Below, piece after piece: positions 41,314 to 52,706 of a DNA stretch of 64,000 nucleotides (its first letter is position 1; each line of letters starts with the position of its first letter). The position numbers were made by a program, and so were the translations under genes. The stretch comes from Lepiota brunneoincarnata (taxonomy: Eukaryota; Basidiomycota; Agaricomycetes; Agaricales; Agaricaceae): positions 434,001-498,000 of the forward strand of contig JAEBUN010000021.1 of the NCBI GenBank assembly GCA_023014365.1. The letters are read 5' to 3'. The notes under the pieces are model-generated. The model made no database searches, was not told the origin of the DNA, and saw only the letters and a list, made by a program, of their open reading frames with translations.

Positions 41314-42847
41314 TTAGCGCTGGTATGAATCTAGTTGTGAATCATAGGGCTGCGGATGGTCTACGGTGATTCTTGGTGGAGGATGTCCTTGACCATAAAT
41401 ATGGGGCTGTGGCATTGGGGGATTGAATGGATTCGGTTGTGTCATAGGAGAAGATACGATATTGTGCTGCTGCGTGAGCGGTGAAGAGGGGGATCCGGTA
41501 TGTGGGCTTTCAGCGTATGTAGGGGTGCATTCAAGACAGGGCGAGACACTCCACCTGTCGGCCATATATGACGCGCTCGGAGGAATAAGCGGTGAGGCTG
41601 GTGGTTCCCTTTGGCGTCTCTTGTTGAGGGGTAACTGCACTTGGTACCGGAGAGGTTGGGGATAAGGATGAGGTCCTGGATGTAGTAGTACTCGGCTGTA
41701 GTTCCAATGCAACCTCCCTCGCTGCCGCGGCATTGAGCGCTCTTTCTTCATCTTCCTGGTTCAGGGGGGCAGTAGGGCCATTGTCTGGCCCTGGTGCGCG
41801 GCTGATATGAATGGGACTTGCATCCCGCGGATGAGCCGGCTCGTCGATGCGGTGATCTGGACTTGTGGTCAGCAAAGACAAAGTAGCGGTGATTGATAGA
41901 AACGCACTCCTATCCTCGGGTGGTCGTCTGCCATGCATAGACAAATCGTCAGGCGAATGCTGCGGTGGGATTGGCGAGAAAGCAGGTCCCTCATCAAACT
42001 CCCAAACTTCTCCAAACCTTACGTGTCTGCTCACGTGTTTGTCTTGCTTTACGCCAGCGCTCTCCTCCTGGTCGGTGACAGGCTCTTGAGAAGCAGGTCA
42101 TGTACGCGAGCAATGCATCGTCCTCAGACAGGTTGGAAGCCTGTCTAGTATGAACGGAGAGTAGTGTGTGGTCACTGGGAGTCAACCGCTGCTGGCCCGC
42201 CCAATGGTTGTCCGGGTTTGGCTCGTACGCGGGGGCAGGACCGTCGCGGCTGAACCATCCCAGTTTTCCAAGGGGAGAGGTTTTGTCATCTCGTGGGAAT
42301 AGCTCTGAAGCAAGTGCCTGCGTTATTGAAGACGAGAATGAGCCGGTAGGTCCATAATCAGCGGTGGGGAGGGATGGATTATCATGGAACTGGTAATCAC
42401 CACTGGTGCCCACAGACCCGGAACGCCCTTTGACCGGGAAAGTTGCAATGTGACCGCCGCTGGTAGTTGGGGTGTCAATGAGGCCATTGGTGGAACCAAA
42501 TTCGTCGACCCTGCGATTGGTACCGGACTGAATGGCGGATGCACTGGATAAGGAACCGTAGTACATCGAGGTTGTTGATTAAATGTGCTTGCAGGGCGTC
42601 GCTGATGATGATCGAGAAAAGTGGGTCCTGGCCCCTGGGGACAGGGAGGGTAGTCACGTATTGCACCGACATTGTAGGCGTCAGTAGGCGGCTGGGTTGC
42701 TGATGAGGGGCTTCCCTGGTGGACAAATGGCGAATTGGATACAGCGGGTATTTGTCTCGGCACGACGTGACGATTGGTTGATGGAAGGGACGGTTGATAG
42801 TCGAACTTCATTGACGCAGCGATGGGCTTCAGCCACATGGCTTTCAA
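41314..42847 (-). CDS. Hypothetical Pro/Ser-rich, largely disordered protein
   Basis: Three overlapping minus-strand frames cover the interval: 42847-42323, 42566-41994 and 42034-41531, the last continuing in another frame to 41314. They look like exons of one gene. Features are SGDYQFHDNPSLPTADYGPT, LGKLGWFSRDGPAPAYEPN, MSRHVRFGEVWEFDEGPAF and a Pro-rich end with HIYGQGHPPPRITVDH. Low complexity dominates and no catalytic domain was seen. Exact introns were not resolved. It lies in the segment that separates the two parts of block B and keeps its CpGs, unlike the STAND gene nearby. Confidence 0.4.
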
Positions 42848-42920
42848 CTTGAGCGTGGCCCCAATACGGACTGCGAGGGAGCCCCGGTTGTGTTTCGTCC
42901 GTCTGGTATTTCCTATGAAA

Positions 42921-43337
42921 CTAATGGGTTGACTGAGCCGATATCCTGCAACCTTGACCTACCAAAACGACGAGCTTTCCAAAATCCCCTGCGATCTGAC
43001 TGGAGGTGAGCAGTTGCATGAGCAAGGAAGTAAACGGGCGTACCATTCCTTTTTCACAACATTCTAGCAGCCCCCCGAATGTCAAGCCCATACAGGACCT
43101 CATTGTGGACCGCTTGAAACCACCTATCGCGGCCTCTTCCCTCAGGACCACCAACCCCGCCGTTCCTGTTGCGCGCTTGAAACTCTCCCAGCAGAGGCCC
43201 AGGCGGGTCCATACGCTCTTCTTCGAGGGATCATAGAGTTCAATTCGTGGTTCTGGTTCAGAGGAAGCACTGGTACTAGAGGTCTCGACATGGGTCCTTT
43301 CTTCCGACATTGCTGTGTTATCCAGAACCGCGTCCAA
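42921..43337 (-). CDS. Hypothetical protein, N-terminus like a fungal permease leader
   Basis: A 138-codon frame starts MDAVLDNTAMSEERTHVE and includes RIELYDPSKKSVWTRLGL and WESFKRATGTAG. The last resembles the cytosolic N-terminus of yeast-type amino acid permeases (ESFKRAPGTTGG in my memory of the family). The rest (GGFKRSTMRSCMGLTFGGLL) has no transmembrane permease core. It may be a truncated gene or the 5' exon of the Pro/Ser-rich gene downstream. Confidence 0.35.
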   Translation of the reverse strand: MDAVLDNTAMSEERTHVETSSTSASSEPEPRIELYDPSKKSVWTRLGLCWESFKRATGTAGLVVLREEAAIGGFKRSTMRSCMGLTFGGLLECCEKGMVRPFTSLLMQLLTSSQIAGDFGKLVVLVGQGCRISAQSTH

Positions 43338-44397
43338 GGAGGGGAAGAGAGGACGAGGACGGAAGAAGAGAAGAAAATCCTTGGCTTGGAGTTATCAATT
43401 ATTTATTAGACTCCGAAACGCTCGGTTCAGTTGGTGGGTGTTCTCGCCGTGATAAAGTGATTGAGTTCTCTGCTTGCAAGACGAGCCATTGCCAACGGGG
43501 ATGAACCATCGAGTTACCGAGCGTATATCCCCACTGTATGACAAGCGATGATTGATAAATGCAGTTCCATGCGAATTACCAGGGATGAGCACTGAGCATA
43601 CGCAGCACGGAAAGGGAAGTTGATCAGCCGTTGATGTTGCCATGAACCTTTGGTGTGCTGCCGATGGCTGTACAGTACCAGTAAACATCAACAGAGGCCG
43701 CGAGTGAATAGATACAAACTGATCAGATTTGGTTCTCATATAATAAAACATTATCATCGACACAACAGAATATATCGTACTGTTCGTTGGGTAATCCCGC
43801 TTCATGAACGGTTGGTGAAGCACACTGTGTTGAGGAGAATCGACAGGAAGGAACACACGCGCTTTGCTTTGTTAGGGGCACAACCTTGAATCCAGCGTCT
43901 TTCCCCACCCAAACACCTCAAGTGGCGACCAAGAAACACTTTGCGCCTTACGAAATAAACGCCTGTGATAGCAGACTTCAATTGTGATGGATCTACGAGT
44001 CCGTTCCCTCCTTAAGCACTTCTAGCATCGAGGAACCACCCACATCTTCTGATTGAATGATACAGTTGACTTGTTGCAATAATGGTCGTGTGTCCCGACC
44101 GTTTCTCTACTTTCACCCACCCAGACGAGAACCCCTGATAAGTCATGCTAGCACTCGCCCTACACAATTCATCAAAATATAGTTAACTGACGATGATAGT
44201 GGTCTCGCAAAATGTCAACACGTGCGAGACAGTTGATGTGTCGTACGATGGAGGGCGATTATGCGCCCGAGTCTCGAGATCTACCTCAGTTGCCGAGACT
44301 TTCATCCGAGCCAGCGAGTCAAGTTGTCCGATATAACATCAAAGGTGCTTATCTCGATTTTGGAATTACGAAATAACTTGGCCACCTTTGGCCCATA
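43338..44397. other. Intergenic region, right end of the segment interrupting block B
   Basis: A 153-codon minus frame exists at 43395-43856 but has no recognisable features. The right edge, near 44385-44398, abuts the resumed homology to the membrane protein gene. No transposon ends were recognised. Confidence 0.3.
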
Positions 44398-44910
44398 AAC
44401 GACCTGAGGGTGGTTCGTTCTGGCTTATTGCCGACAGGCAACATACCAGTGAAGGCGGCCAGGACAATCCTCACTCGAACGGTGCTGTACGAGCTTTATA
44501 CAGAGTTTAGGGAGAACGTGAAATATATAAGCCCCACGAGCGCTGAGATCTTCCTCACCAACTTCACTGCTGTGGGGTCAGAGGCGTATCCCGGCGGATT
44601 TCCACCACGCGATCTAGTATCCATTGGCCAGAACTTGAACAAATTCGTCAACGTCGCAAGCAAGACATTCATGGATGCAGCCCATGTTGATGGGAGGAAC
44701 CAGTCGAATGTCACGTTTCCCGTCGTGGCTGTCAACGGGAGTGGACCCGTTGAGAAACTTGCCTTGGTCGGTGATCTTCCGGTGGCGATTATTTCCCTTT
44801 GCATTCATGTAGTTATTGTTCTTGCTGATGGAGCGTTGGTGTTGGCGCTGAGAGTGCGGCCCGGTGAACCTTTTGATCTCGAGCATTTGCTGTCAAAAAT
44901 GGGACTCTAA
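44398..44910 (+). pseudogene. Two-module transmembrane protein, detached 3' part (copy B end)
   Basis: The frame encodes the last 166 residues of module 2 (GNIPVKAARTILTRTVLYEL, TFMDAAHVDGRNQSNVTFPV). It ends with the terminal helix and the same VRPGEPFDLEHLLSKMGL tail and stop as copy A. Homology begins at the codon position where copy B stops at 28606. The 3' flank also matches copy A and is again followed by an Arg/Gly-rich secreted protein gene. Unlike the 5' part of B it keeps its CpGs and has no stop. Alone it lacks a start and cannot be functional. Confidence 0.85.
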
Positions 44911-45494
44911 ACGGCTGGGATCGTATATTAGAATATAAAATGTACAGTAGATTCTCTTACACTCGCTAACAACATATGGTGATTTCCATCAGTCGTCCTA
45001 ATGGTAAACGAGTGCTTGTCCTGACCTCGTTCCCAGAACGAGAAGGCAACCCACCCAAGTCCCGAAATTCCAATTTCCCCCATCTTTCTCAATGGGGACG
45101 GGTTTACGGGCGCCTTGAGATGCTGAGCGTGCAGATCATGACCTTGATCCGAGACCGTAGTACCGACTGGGCAGATACCTTTCTGAGAAAGTTAAGAACC
45201 TCTGTGTCTCCTAGCACTGCCGACATAAAGCCATCCACTATATGATGCGTTTGGAGACCCATTACTACGTTATAAAATCATGCGGGTCTTGCACTCAAAC
45301 CATTCCGTCGCAACCAATTTCGCAATTCAAAGTACACGGAGCTTTACACAAAACAAACAACACAGGCAACAGTCACTGGTACACATTTTTCAAAGCTTTC
45401 TCAAAGACATATTCTCTTCATCATTCCTACTAGTCATTTCCAACGATATTATCCGCATCGAGGGGAATATCAGCCCCCTTTGACTTGAGTTTAT
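44911..45494. other. Shared 3' flank and 3' untranslated region
   Basis: 44911-45230 matches the flank after copy A (22698-22900). 45241-45494 matches the sequence preceding each Arg/Gly-rich gene (about 49770-50080, 53955-54270, 57840-58155, 61800-62125). It includes TTATAAAATCAT and TTTACACAAAACAAA, probably the minus-strand 3' untranslated regions. Confidence 0.5.
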
Positions 45495-45878
45495 TCACGG
45501 GCGCCCGCTGTTGGAGCACTTCATTAGCATCTTGGTCAATACGAGACAGGGAAAAACCCACCCAGGACGTCCAGGGCGGCCTGGCCTTCGGCGGCCTCCC
45601 CGGGACCTGGACCTAGACCTGGACCAAGACCTAGACCTGGACCGAGAACCCCTTGACCGGGAGCGGCCTCTGCCACGGCCTCTACCACGGCTTCGGGAAC
45701 GGCCTCTGGCCGCTTCCGCGCGACGTTCATAATGCTCGACGGCACGCCCAACATGCTCCTCGACCCCTCGGGCCACAAGTGCCGTGTCCCCGGCGCCCAA
45801 CGGGGCCGGAGCAGCACCAACGGTGATGGCGAGAAGAGAGGTGACGACAAGGAACGCAAGAGAAGATAAGATCTGCAT
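45495..45878 (-). CDS. Small secreted Arg/Gly/Ser-rich protein, copy 1
   Basis: 127 residues. The signal peptide is of the form MQILSSLAFLVV..AITVGA, with predicted cleavage near APAP. A short acidic-to-neutral segment (GDTALVARGVEEHVGRAVEH), a dibasic ERR and then an RG/RS repeat tract (RGRSRSRGRGRGRGRSRSRG) follow. The unit-1 tail, RRRPGRPGRPGW..CSNSGRP, differs from copies 2-3. A 3' intron is possible but was not resolved. A 5' leader of about 100 nt follows a TATA box. The strongly cationic secreted product may bind nucleic acids, polysaccharide or membranes. That is inference, and no named family was recognised. Confidence 0.75.
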   Translation of the reverse strand: MQILSSLAFLVVTSLLAITVGAAPAPLGAGDTALVARGVEEHVGRAVEHYERRAEAARGRSRSRGRGRGRGRSRSRGSRSRSRSWSRSRSRSRGGRRRPGRPGRPGWVFPCLVLTKMLMKCSNSGRP

Positions 45879-45979
45879 GACGCTAGACTTTAGGTTTAGA
45901 GCAGTGATCAAGCTTTGGTGCGATGAGTGAAGAAACTTGGGAGGGTTTCTGGGTTTCTTCCCAATACTCGAAAGCCGTG

Positions 45980-45986
45980 TTTTATA
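45980..45986 (-). promoter_or_regulatory. TATA box of secreted gene copy 1
   Basis: TATAAAA (minus) about 100 bp upstream of the ATG. The context GCAGGTATAAAA is shared by copies 1, 2, 4 and 5; copy 3 has one base change. A CCAAT motif lies further upstream in TCCAATC. Confidence 0.65.
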
Positions 45987-46269
45987 CCTGCAGGAAACTG
46001 TGAACAGGCCACGCACTTTGAAAATTGGATTGGAGATAAGGGGCGGGGACAAGCATCTCCAGGTACAATCCCCGCAAGTGTTGCACTAACCCAAGGCCCC
46101 CGATGTCAGAGAACGAGCTAGAAGATGTGCAAGCGCCAAAGGTTATACCGGTATTTCCGGAACCCAGATACCTCTCCGGATCTCAGAAGCCGGCTCGGTA
46201 GACATATGATGAAGTGGTAAGGGTCGGTGGTCAAAAGGGAATATACCATCTATTAGCCTATCCCCCGGC

Positions 46270-46850
46270 CCCATACAAGCCGGTTCTGACCCTTCACGAG
46301 GCGTTAATTAGTCGGCACTGTGATCCCGAGGCTCGGACATTGCCCTCAGAAAACGCACTAAAATGCACCGCCTTGCATTGCTAAGCGCGTCGGATATGAT
46401 ATTGAATGTCAAGTCATCTCGCGAAGATGATTTCGCGGACATTCATTGATTGTCGTAGAGGGAGGCAGCGAGGGGTTAAGACATCGTTGCCAGCCTCCAT
46501 CAGATGTATAAATGGTCAGCGGAGAGTCTATATGACTTGGGATACTAAACATGGCTAGAGTTCCTGTCGGATAGCCTGGCTAGGCTTGCCTCGTGTAACG
46601 GGCATACGGTCGAAAGTTAAAACCTTGAGTGCTTGTGTACCGAGGACATTTGCACTAGAAGCGATCTCCGTGCCTTGCAAGGCACTCGGCTACAGGAAAA
46701 CGTGTTCGAGAGCAGTATTGTTAAAGCCTAGAACACAAACTCAGTCATACACTGAGCGCTGGAGGCTATCGAGGAATACCCCCAGGCACGTTCCAAGCAT
46801 CCTGCATGCCAACGGTCGCATCTTTTTGATTTAGTGGGGTTCAATTATTC
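46270..46850. repeat. Conserved spacer with palindromes, unit 1
   Basis: About 580 bp with no open frame, repeated in all five units. It contains the 16-bp perfect palindrome GTGCCTTGCAAGGCAC (46670-46685). It also has TCATCT..AGATGA (46414-46430) and the conserved run GGAGGCAGCGAGGGGTTAAG. Confidence 0.75.
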
Positions 46851-47052
46851 CTATGAGCCATGCTACGATGCAGGAGAATAATCACCCGCCAAAACGGCGT
46901 ATCGTGTGCACCACATTCAGCTCTCCCCTAGCGCTCTACATTACAGAGTCTCAGCACTGTCCCATCTGAAACAACAGCCACGGTATTCATGGTCCACATT
47001 GCAAAGTCTCAGTAGAATCCAGTCTGAGGAAACGCCACGACATTGATGTCGA

Positions 47053-48342
47053 CTACATAACGTTCTCATACTTTCGCCCCAACATGTCTCGATGGAGGAA
47101 GCACTGGTCGATAGACCCACAAGGGAAATGCGGGGGGGAAGGGGCGATCAGGGTGCTACAACAGGAGTAGCACGATCCATGATGCGAAATATTGGATATG
47201 GGAAGAAGCGATGCCCACTCAATCACTACAAAGGACAAGGAGTATACAGCAGGCAAAAATATACAATAGGATACCTACAGTTGATATGTTCGCCAGAAGT
47301 GTGGACAAACGGGGTATCACCGGATTCATTGAGGGCGAGGGCGAGCCCGTGCGGGTAAATCGTGGAAGAGCAGAGCCGAGGAACGCTGTAGCAGCGCTCG
47401 GTGATGATGGGAATGGGAATAACCATGAAGCTAGGTGAATTGGGCCAAGTGAAACAACAATAACCGAGATAGGAAGATATTCTTTTCCTCCAACGCTATT
47501 AGCATAGAACTTTGACACCCGTGGTGATCGAAGGGAAATCTTGTAACTGTAGAGCAATTTCGTTAGTGGACGGAGGGCGGCTCGAGCGAGGCAAAATGGA
47601 ACAACAACCAGTTGCGTAATCCATTCGTCTCCTTTGCACCCTTAACTATGTAACTAATGCACTCTTCTCCCCCGGTAGTAGATTTTGTATTACAGTGTTC
47701 GCCGCATTGGCATCCAGCATCGTCTACCTCACCGCCACTACCGTCTGATATGCCACCATTACCAGCCTCTACTTCGCCATTGTCGCCAAGTTCCACTGGA
47801 CTTTTGTTGGAAATTGGTTTCATTTGAACGCGAACGACCATTAGGACATCATCCTTTGGTTTCTTCCACCAGAGTATATGCGTGATAATATTGAGGGCTG
47901 CAAAAGTGGGTGCAACGATCTCAAGCCCGGTTACTAGAGGACCAGCTGCCAAACGTATAATGCGTTGAAATATCGTCCGTAAAAGGACGAATGACTCACC
48001 CAGATTGTCAGTGGGGCAATTGGGACCCAGTCCTTGGGCATCACCACTGGAAGACATTGAGCGGTAATGGGTTTGGCAGGAGCATCGGTTGACAAAGGCG
48101 GGGAGAACATAGATGCTGGGGGGTGAGAATGAAACGAGCGGGGGTCGTTCCTGATACAACAGACACAGGTCTCGTAGCAAAGATTGGTGGTTTACGCCAG
48201 AGCTTGGTGTGACTGCTGTGCGAGTGCTACAGCCCTCAATAGCCACATGTGAGGGTGCGATGACTGAGTGAGCGAATGTGCTAGCAGGCCGGAAAAGGGG
48301 ACGAAAGGTGTGGAAACGACAGAACGGCGGTGGAAATGACAA
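47053..48342 (-). pseudogene. Multi-pass membrane protein relic, unit 1
   Basis: The best preserved copy is a 259-codon frame (48342-47563) with QRIIRLAAGPLVTGLEIVAP and AALNIITHILWWKKPKDD. A downstream frame (47557-47219) holds RVSKFYANSVGGKEYLPI, GPIHLASWLFPFPS and GILLYIFACCILLVL, and the region ends near IEWASLLPISNIS. These match a large Agaricomycete family whose C-terminal half reads GLP-T-LE, LWW-KP, RVPTFYA, GAIHC-AW-F-FP and a last helix before a W-T-F-PH tail. I know no Pfam name for it. The N-terminal half is missing and frames are broken, so it is probably non-functional. Confidence 0.65.
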
Positions 48343-48974
48343 AGTTTTTGTCCGCGATGCTGGCTATGGTTAGATTACCAGAAAACCTGAGCAATCTAAC
48401 CGTTAAGCAGGGATATCAAGACCAGCTAGCATACTTACCTGTTGGGCCACCAGTGAATCCAGGTTCATCATAGAACTGCGCGAAACGAAACCAGCCGAGT
48501 TCGCGAGGAGTGATATCACGTGGGTGTGACCGCATGTCCCAAATATACCCGTGTCAACGCTCAATTCCACCAATTGCTTATTGTAAACTTCAACTCCACA
48601 ATCCCAGGGCTGTAGGAAGTCCTAGGCACTACAGAGACCTGGATGGTGATACGTCCCAGGGTTTGGCTATGAATACGCAATGTGAGGTGCCCCTACGTCG
48701 GACAAATGTTTCTAAACTTGTTTCAGCTCACCCGATTAACACAGCGGGAGCCTAGTCTCAGTTCCCTGTTGTGCTCGCATCTTTTCGTCCGCTGTGGATT
48801 GGATTGGCCTGACTCTCCCTAGTCCGAGTCCTAGATGCGGCCCGACCCTCGGTTTTCGGGCGTGTGACAAAAATGAAAAAGAGACTGCCAGCGCCATTAA
48901 CCAAAAACAAACAAAAGGAATGCGGTGATCAGTGAAACGCCGGAATGTTGGAGATTTCTATTGCACGCGTTTTT

Positions 48975-49480
48975 CTAGAGATCAAGTATGGCCAGAATTA
49001 CTTCCTGGTAAACCTTCGAGTTCGCAGCTTCGTGAGATAATAAGCCTGAGTTAACTAGGACTAATCTTCTCTCTAGATCCTCTACAGCACTACCGTCGGC
49101 CCTCACAAAATTGAGGGGAGGCATGAAGAAGCACGGTGGATAACATTCGTTAATGATGGACTGCGAGAATATTCCCATAGTATCCAATTCTCTTCAAATC
49201 CATGACACATGTTGTGCACGTCTTGTGCGCTAGTGGGTGTTGTCAGAAAAGCACATGCAGGCTATACCCACCACTCCGGAACTACTCATCTTCGCTTCTT
49301 CGAAAGCCAAGAGCGAAACGTGATCCTTAACTCACTTGCATTCATTCAGCCCAGCAAAAGTTGTACGGATTCGACAGGAAGAAAGTATCTTTAACGAAAA
49401 CATCATCTTTGTCACCATCTGGCCCCCTTATAGTACGTCTCCAGGGCACCAATTACCAGTCATCACTGTCCGGGCGTTGA
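48975..49480 (-). CDS. Hypothetical gene 3, unit 1
   Basis: A 70-codon frame (49187-48975) ends the gene: CYPPCFFMPPLNFVRADGSA, ERRLVLVNSGLLSHEAANS, KVYQEVILAILDL. Upstream, minus sequence to about 49480 matches unit 2 (MSSSGVVGIA and DKDDVFV), suggesting further exons. The protein resembles the C-terminal fragment of a larger protein. No family was recognised. Confidence 0.35.
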
Positions 49481-50083
49481 CCTTGATACACCAAAGCTCG
49501 CTCGATGAATTGTCCGAGCCTAATGCACAATGTCGGTTATCCATTATACTAATCACACATTGATTTCGTTGGCATTAGGATGGAACGTGATCACCCGTCG
49601 AGCCCAAATGGTTCCGGGAGATGGAGAGGTGGAGAGGTGGAGAGATTGCTCCAGGGTCTGCACCCTGGCAGAATTCTGGCCATGATCAAGAACCAGGTAG
49701 CTACCTCCCTGAGACAGTTCAGAGCCTCGGGATCTCCCAGGACGCGTCCTGAAAGTCATCCACAGTATATCCACGATGCATCTGGAGACACATCACCCCG
49801 TTATAAAATCATACGCGTCTTGCGCTAACATCATTCTGGTACAACCAAATTGGCATTTCACAGTACAAAGAACTTTACACAGAACAAATGATACAGGTTA
49901 CAGGTTTTCTGGTACACATTTACACACAGTTCAAAGCATTCTGGCAGACAAATTCGTTTCATCATTCTTACAAGTCATTTCCACTGATATCATCCGCATA
50001 GGAGGGGGCGCGAATGATCGAATTACCACCTACTGTTGGAGCGCCTCATCAGTACCTTGGTCAATACGAGAGGGGGAGAAAAC

Positions 50084-50413
50084 CTACTGATGGCCCCAGT
50101 GTCCTCCGTGGTCCCTGGACCTGGACCTGCCCCAACCCCTGCCCCAACCCCTGCCTCCGCCCCTGCCCCATCCCCTGCCTCCGCCCCTGCCCCTGGACCA
50201 AGACCTGCTCCTTGACCAGGAGCGGCCTCTGCCACGGCCTCTGCCACGGTCTCGGGAACGGCCTCTGGCCGCTTCCGCGCGACGCTCGAAAGCCTCGACC
50301 CCTCGGGCCACAAGGCCGGTGTCCCCGGCGCCCAACGGGGCCGGAGCAGCACCAACAGTGATGGCAAGAAGAGAGGTGACGACAAGCAACGCAAGAGAAG
50401 AGAAGATCTGCAT
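50084..50413 (-). CDS. Small secreted Arg/Gly-rich protein, copy 2 (intact)
   Basis: 109 residues. The signal peptide starts MQIFSSLALLVVTSLLAIT, followed by VGAAPAPLGAGD. The mature protein has a short linker (GLVARGVEAFERRAEAARG) with a dibasic Kex2-like site. It then runs into RGRSRDRGRGRGRGRSWSRS and a Gly/Trp/Arg tract (RGGGRGWGRGGGRGWGRGWG), ending DHGGHWGHQ. The same promoter and leader as copies 1 and 3-5 precede it. The coding strand of the tract is a GGGG-rich minisatellite. Intact in all parts, it is the best representative of the family. Confidence 0.8.
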   Translation of the reverse strand: MQIFSSLALLVVTSLLAITVGAAPAPLGAGDTGLVARGVEAFERRAEAARGRSRDRGRGRGRGRSWSRSRSWSRGRGGGRGWGRGGGRGWGRGWGRSRSRDHGGHWGHQ

Positions 50414-50513
50414 GACGCTAACTTTAGGTTTAGAGCAGTGATCAAGCTTTGGTGCGATGAGTGAAGAAACTTGGGAGGGTTTCTGGGTTTCTTCCCAGTG
50501 GTTGAAAGCTGCG

Positions 50514-50520
50514 TTTTATA
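50514..50520 (-). promoter_or_regulatory. TATA box of secreted gene copy 2
   Basis: TATAAAA 101 bp upstream of the ATG, in the same context as copy 1. Confidence 0.65.
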
Positions 50521-50819
50521 CCTGCAGGAGGTGGTGAGCAGGTCATGCACTTTAGAAAATATCAATGTTGGATTGGGGATAAGGAGCGGGGTCAGGCATG
50601 TTCAGGTACAATCCCCGCAAGCGTTGCGCTAACCCAAACCCGTCGATGTCACAGAACAAGCTAGAAGATGGGCCAGCGCCAAAGGTTATACCGGTATTTT
50701 CGGTGCCCAGATACCTCTGCGGATCTCAAAAGCCTGCTCAGTCGGCGTGTGAAGATGGTCGAGTTGATAGTCATGGGGAAAATACCATATATTAGGCCTA
50801 TTACTTTGTAACATAAAAG

Positions 50820-51400
50820 ACTATTTTGATTTTTCCGTAGGCGTTAATTAGTCCGTGTTGTGTTCCCGAGGCTCGGATATTGCCCCCGGGGAACGCACTA
50901 CACGCAGCCTTGCATTGTTAAGCGTGTTAGATGTGATACTCGAATGCCAAGTCATCTTCCGCAGATGATTTTGCGGGCCTTCATTGATTGTCGTAGAAGG
51001 GGGCAGCGAGGAGTTAAGGCGTCGTGTCAGCCTCCATCAGATGCAAAATGGCCAGCGGAGAGCTTATATCACTCGCGCATACTAACCATAGTTGGAGTTC
51101 TTATTGGGTGGTCTGGCTGGACTTGCCTCGTGCAACAGGCGTACGTTGAAAAGCTAAAACTTCGTACGTTTGAGTGCCTGTTTACCAGGTAACTGCACTA
51201 GAAGGATCTCCGTGCCTTGCGAGGCACTCGGCGACCGGGAAACGGGTTCGAGAGCAGTATTGCTAAAGCCTAGAACGCAAAATCAGTTATGTAGGAGCGC
51301 TGGAGGCTATCGAAGAATACCCAGGCACGCCCCAAGCGACCTGCATGCCAACCGCCGCACCTCTTTAATATAAGTGGGGCCCAACTAGTCCCACGGGCAA
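50820..51400. repeat. Conserved spacer with palindromes, unit 2
   Basis: The same spacer as at 46270. GTGCCTTGCGAGGCAC at 51212-51227 keeps both 6-bp arms, with TGCG as loop. Confidence 0.7.
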
Positions 51401-51699
51401 TGCTGCAACGCAGGAGAGTCGCCTGCTAGAACGGCTTGTCGCGGCACCCTCTTCGGCCTTTCCAGCGGTCCACATTGTAAAGCCTTAGTAGAGTCCAATC
51501 TGGAGCAACACCACGGCATTGGCGCCAACTAATGTTCTCATAGTTTTAACATGCCTCAACGGGGGAAACACTAGTCGGTAAACCCACAAGAAGGGAGGTT
51601 CGGGCGGAGGGGGGGGTCAGGATGTTACAGAATGCTGAACCCAAACAGCGGAAAGAACCTGATTCATGATGCGTAATATTGGACATAGGGGGAAAATGA

Positions 51700-52706
51700 T
51701 GTCCATTCAATCACTGTATTCGCTGAGGGTGACGCAGGTAAAACATGAACGAGAAGAGCTGAGGAACGCCGTAGCAGCGCTCAGTGGTGGATGGAAATGG
51801 GAATAACCATGAAGCGGAGTGAATTGTGCCAAGTGAGACGGCGATGGCCAAGATGGGAAGATATTCCTCTCCTCCAGTACTATCCGCATACAACATTGAC
51901 ACCCGTGGTGATCAGAAGGGAAGCCTGTGGCTGTAGAACAGCTTCCTTAGTGGCCAGAGGGAGGCTCGAGCATGTCAATATGGAACAATTCTCCCCGTAG
52001 TGGATTCTGTAGTACAGTGTTCGTCGTATTGACATCCAGCACCATCTACCTCACCGCCACTACCATCTGATTTGCCACCAGTACCAGCCCCTACTCCGCC
52101 ATTATCGCCAAGTTCCACTGGCCCTGCGTTGGATATTGGTTTCACATTGAACACGAACGGCCACTCGGACATCATCCTTCGGCTTCTTCCACCAGAACAC
52201 ATGCGTGATAATATTGAGGGTGGCGCAAGGTGGGTGCAACGATCCCAAGCTCGGCCACCAGAAGGACCAGCTTCCAAACGTGTAATGCGTTGAAAGATCA
52301 TTCGTAAAATGACGAATGGCTCACCCAGGTTGCCAGTGGGGCAATTGGGACCTGGTCCCAGGGCATCGCCATTGGAAGGCATTGGACGGGAATGGAGTTG
52401 GCGGGAGCATCGGTTGACAACGGCCGGGAAGGTGTAGTTGCTGGGTGATGAGAAAGAAATGAGTTCGCTGAGCCCCTTAGGGTTGTATCTGTAAATCCGG
52501 GCGAATGGGGGTCATTCCTGATACAAAACACACAAGTCTCGTAGCAAAGATTGGTGGTTGACGCCTGAGCTTGGTGTGACCGCTGTGCGAGTGGTACAGC
52601 CCCGAATACACTCATATGAGGGATATGGTGGGTGAGTGGATGTGCCAGTAGGCCGGAAAAGAGGACGAAAGATGTGGAGACGACAGAACGGCGGTGGAAA
52701 TGACAA
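51700..52706 (-). pseudogene. Multi-pass membrane protein relic, unit 2
   Basis: The unit-2 counterpart of the unit-1 relic. MSFPPPFCRLHIFRPLFRP (52706) and GPNCPTGNLGEPFVILRMIF align with unit 1. The LWW-KP region is frameshifted (SGGRSRRM in place of WWKKPKDD). Downstream, TGGEEYLPILAIAVSLGTIH and ASWLFPFPSTTERCYGV remain. Several frameshifts make it a clear pseudogene. Confidence 0.6.

Noticed and set aside
42921..43337. Amino acid permease gene
   Set aside because: Only about 15 residues resemble a permease leader. The transmembrane core is absent.
45511..45732. Plus-strand frame rich in DLDLD and RPLPRP repeats
   Set aside because: Reverse of the Arg/Gly-rich tract. It lacks a signal peptide and is not conserved in frame between copies.
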